64,000 nt of DNA, taken from Bacteroidales bacterium MB20-C3-3 (GTDB taxonomy: Bacteria > Bacteroidota > Bacteroidia > Bacteroidales > UBA932). Numbering within the stretch: the stretch's first letter is position 1; every line of letters starts with the position of its first letter. The position numbers and the translations under genes are program-made. The DNA lies in NCBI GenBank assembly GCA_035609245.1, contig CP141202.1:1736001-1800000 (forward strand), in the 5' to 3' direction. Below, piece after piece: positions 62,902 through 64,000 of the stretch. The notes under the pieces were generated by a model. It made no database searches, was not told the DNA's origin, and saw nothing but the letters and a program-made list of their open reading frames with translations.

Positions 62902-63945
62902 ATGAGAATAGAATATGATATAAAACTGGGTTTCAAGGATGTGATGTTCCGTCCTAAAAGATCGACACTTAAGAGTCGCTCTCAGGTTAAATTAGAGAGA
63001 ACTTTCAGGCTCCTGCACAATAAGACCGAATGGACAGGGGTGCCTGTGATGGCTGCAAATATGGATACTGTGGGCACTTTTGAGATGGCACTTGCCCTAT
63101 TTAAACATAAAATGTTCACTGCTATCCATAAACACTACTCTCTGCAGGAGTGGCGGGAGTTTATGACTAAAGCTCCGGCAGGAATTGAGAATTTTATCGC
63201 TGTAAGTACAGGAACTTCAAGTGTTGACTTTGATAAGCTTGTAAATGTGGTTAATGAAAACCCTCAGTTAAGGTTTATCTGCATTGATGTTGCAAATGGT
63301 TACTCAGAGCACTTTGTTGCCTTTTTGAAGAAGGTGAGAAAGCAGTTTGTTGATAAGGTTATTATTGCCGGAAACGTTGTTACCGGTGAGATGGTTGAGG
63401 AGCTGCTCCTTTCCGGTGCCGATATTATAAAAGTGGGCATTGGCCCGGGGTCGGTTTGTACAACCAGAGTAAAGACAGGAGTGGGTTATCCCCAGCTCTC
63501 TGCCATTATTGAGTGCGCCGATGCTGCTCATGGCCTTGGAGGTCTTATCATCAGCGATGGTGGTTGCTCAACTCCGGGAGATGTTGCGAAGGCATTTGGT
63601 GCCGGAGCCGATTTCGTGATGCTTGGCGGAATGTTTGCCGGTCACGATGAGAGTGGCGGAGAGATTATGGAGAAGAACGGGGAGAAGGTGAAGATATTCT
63701 ATGGAATGAGTTCGGCAACGGCAATGAAAAAGCATTCAGGGGGTGTGGCCGAATATCGGGCCAGCGAAGGGAAGACAGTTACTGTCCCTTACAGAGGAAA
63801 AGTTGATGAAACTGTCCTTGATATACTTGGAGGGGTCAGAAGTACATGTACATATGTGGGTGCATCTCAGCTTAAAGAGCTTTCAAAACGCACTACATTC
63901 ATAAGGGTTGAGGAGCAGGAGAATCAGGTCTACTCAAAGGCCTAG
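62902..63945 (+). CDS. guaC: GMP reductase (IMPDH/GMPR family)
   Basis: Reduces GMP to IMP with NADPH. 347 residues, one TIM barrel without CBS domains, as Gua[57 protein letters not shown] and [20 protein letters not shown] with the catalytic Cys, then [20 protein letters not shown], a sequence typical of GMP reductase rather than IMPDH. Complete. Confidence 0.93.
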   Translation: MRIEYDIKLGFKDVMFRPKRSTLKSRSQVKLERTFRLLHNKTEWTGVPVMAANMDTVGTFEMALALFKHKMFTAIHKHYSLQEWREFMTKAPAGIENFIAVSTGTSSVDFDKLVNVVNENPQLRFICIDVANGYSEHFVAFLKKVRKQFVDKVIIAGNVVTGEMVEELLLSGADIIKVGIGPGSVCTTRVKTGVGYPQLSAIIECADAAHGLGGLIISDGGCSTPGDVAKAFGAGADFVMLGGMFAGHDESGGEIMEKNGEKVKIFYGMSSATAMKKHSGGVAEYRASEGKTVTVPYRGKVDETVLDILGGVRSTCTYVGASQLKELSKRTTFIRVEEQENQVYSKA

Positions 63946-63948
63946 CAA

Positions 63949-64000
63949 TTAATCCTTCTCAAAAGCGTAGCTGATTGCTTTGTTTAGCAGGTCGTGGAAC
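63949..64000 (-). CDS. Possible C-terminal end of a minus-strand gene
   Basis: On the minus strand a frame running in from beyond the window reads FHDLLNKAISYAFEKD then stop. Only 16 codons are visible, with no family assignable. Confidence 0.35.
   Translation of the reverse strand, partial: FHDLLNKAISYAFEKD

Overview
The window is a Bacteroidota chromosome segment, probably order Bacteroidales. Its promoters have the TTTG / TAnnTTTG form of that phylum (for example before the tRNA at 6478-6508), and it carries typical families: GH97 glucosidase, RND pump fused to TolC, DUF4491, WbqC and LigB-type dioxygenase. All calls come from reading the sequence; no database search was run.

Layout. 1-5771 is a housekeeping block: minus-strand operon (small membrane protein, MutL, rhomboid, EEP phosphatase, TsaC, CaCA exchanger), then plus-strand ispF and the remnant of a truncated gene. 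5772-6526 is non-coding with palindromes, followed by tRNA-Met(CAT) at 6527-6600. 6601-27538 is an AT-rich accessory island: tyrosine recombinase, eight gene cassettes, a Fic protein and an IS3-family remnant. 27604-34597 holds assorted metabolic and surface-sugar genes. 34621-44345 is a MarR-P-type ATPase-RND/TolC-membrane fusion-histidine kinase cluster. 44348-58198 is general metabolism (GH97, racemase, flavodiiron protein, KatG, transaldolase, J-domain/HIRAN pair). 58259-60969 is a MazG plus helicase/S24 operon. 60992-62226 contains two copies of a 104-bp MITE-like element around a glutathione peroxidase and a MarR gene. The window ends with an HD protein and GMP reductase.

The main result is the cassette array at 6917-25170. 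It behaves like an integron but does not have a recognisable IntI. A short XerC/D-like tyrosine recombinase, lacking the extra segment that marks IntI, is followed about 100 bp downstream by a GTTAGCGGC core and then eight same-strand cassettes. Each cassette ends in a 133-139-bp imperfect palindrome (attC-like). The first 9-15 bases of every cassette are the reverse complement of the bases just before its own palindrome. They change from cassette to cassette, so each cassette is a discrete circle-derived unit with its breakpoint at the GTT triplet. All eight palindromes share an A/C mismatch at the same inner-arm position. This becomes a T-G wobble on the bottom strand, so the bottom strand should fold better, as in integron attC sites.

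Cargo in order: ABC-F ribosome-protection-like ATPase; lincosamide nucleotidyltransferase-like protein; GmrSD-like DUF262/DUF1524 nuclease; small membrane protein; PD-(D/E)XK protein; TlpA-like thioredoxin; a four-gene operon (HTH, C5 methyltransferase, protein with two GHKL ATPase domains, receiver-domain protein); and a four-gene restriction-modification operon. The two operon cassettes are each bracketed by a second structured repeat family (B elements). The array looks like a reservoir of resistance and phage-defence genes, and the seventh cassette may be an undescribed methyltransferase-linked signalling or defence system.
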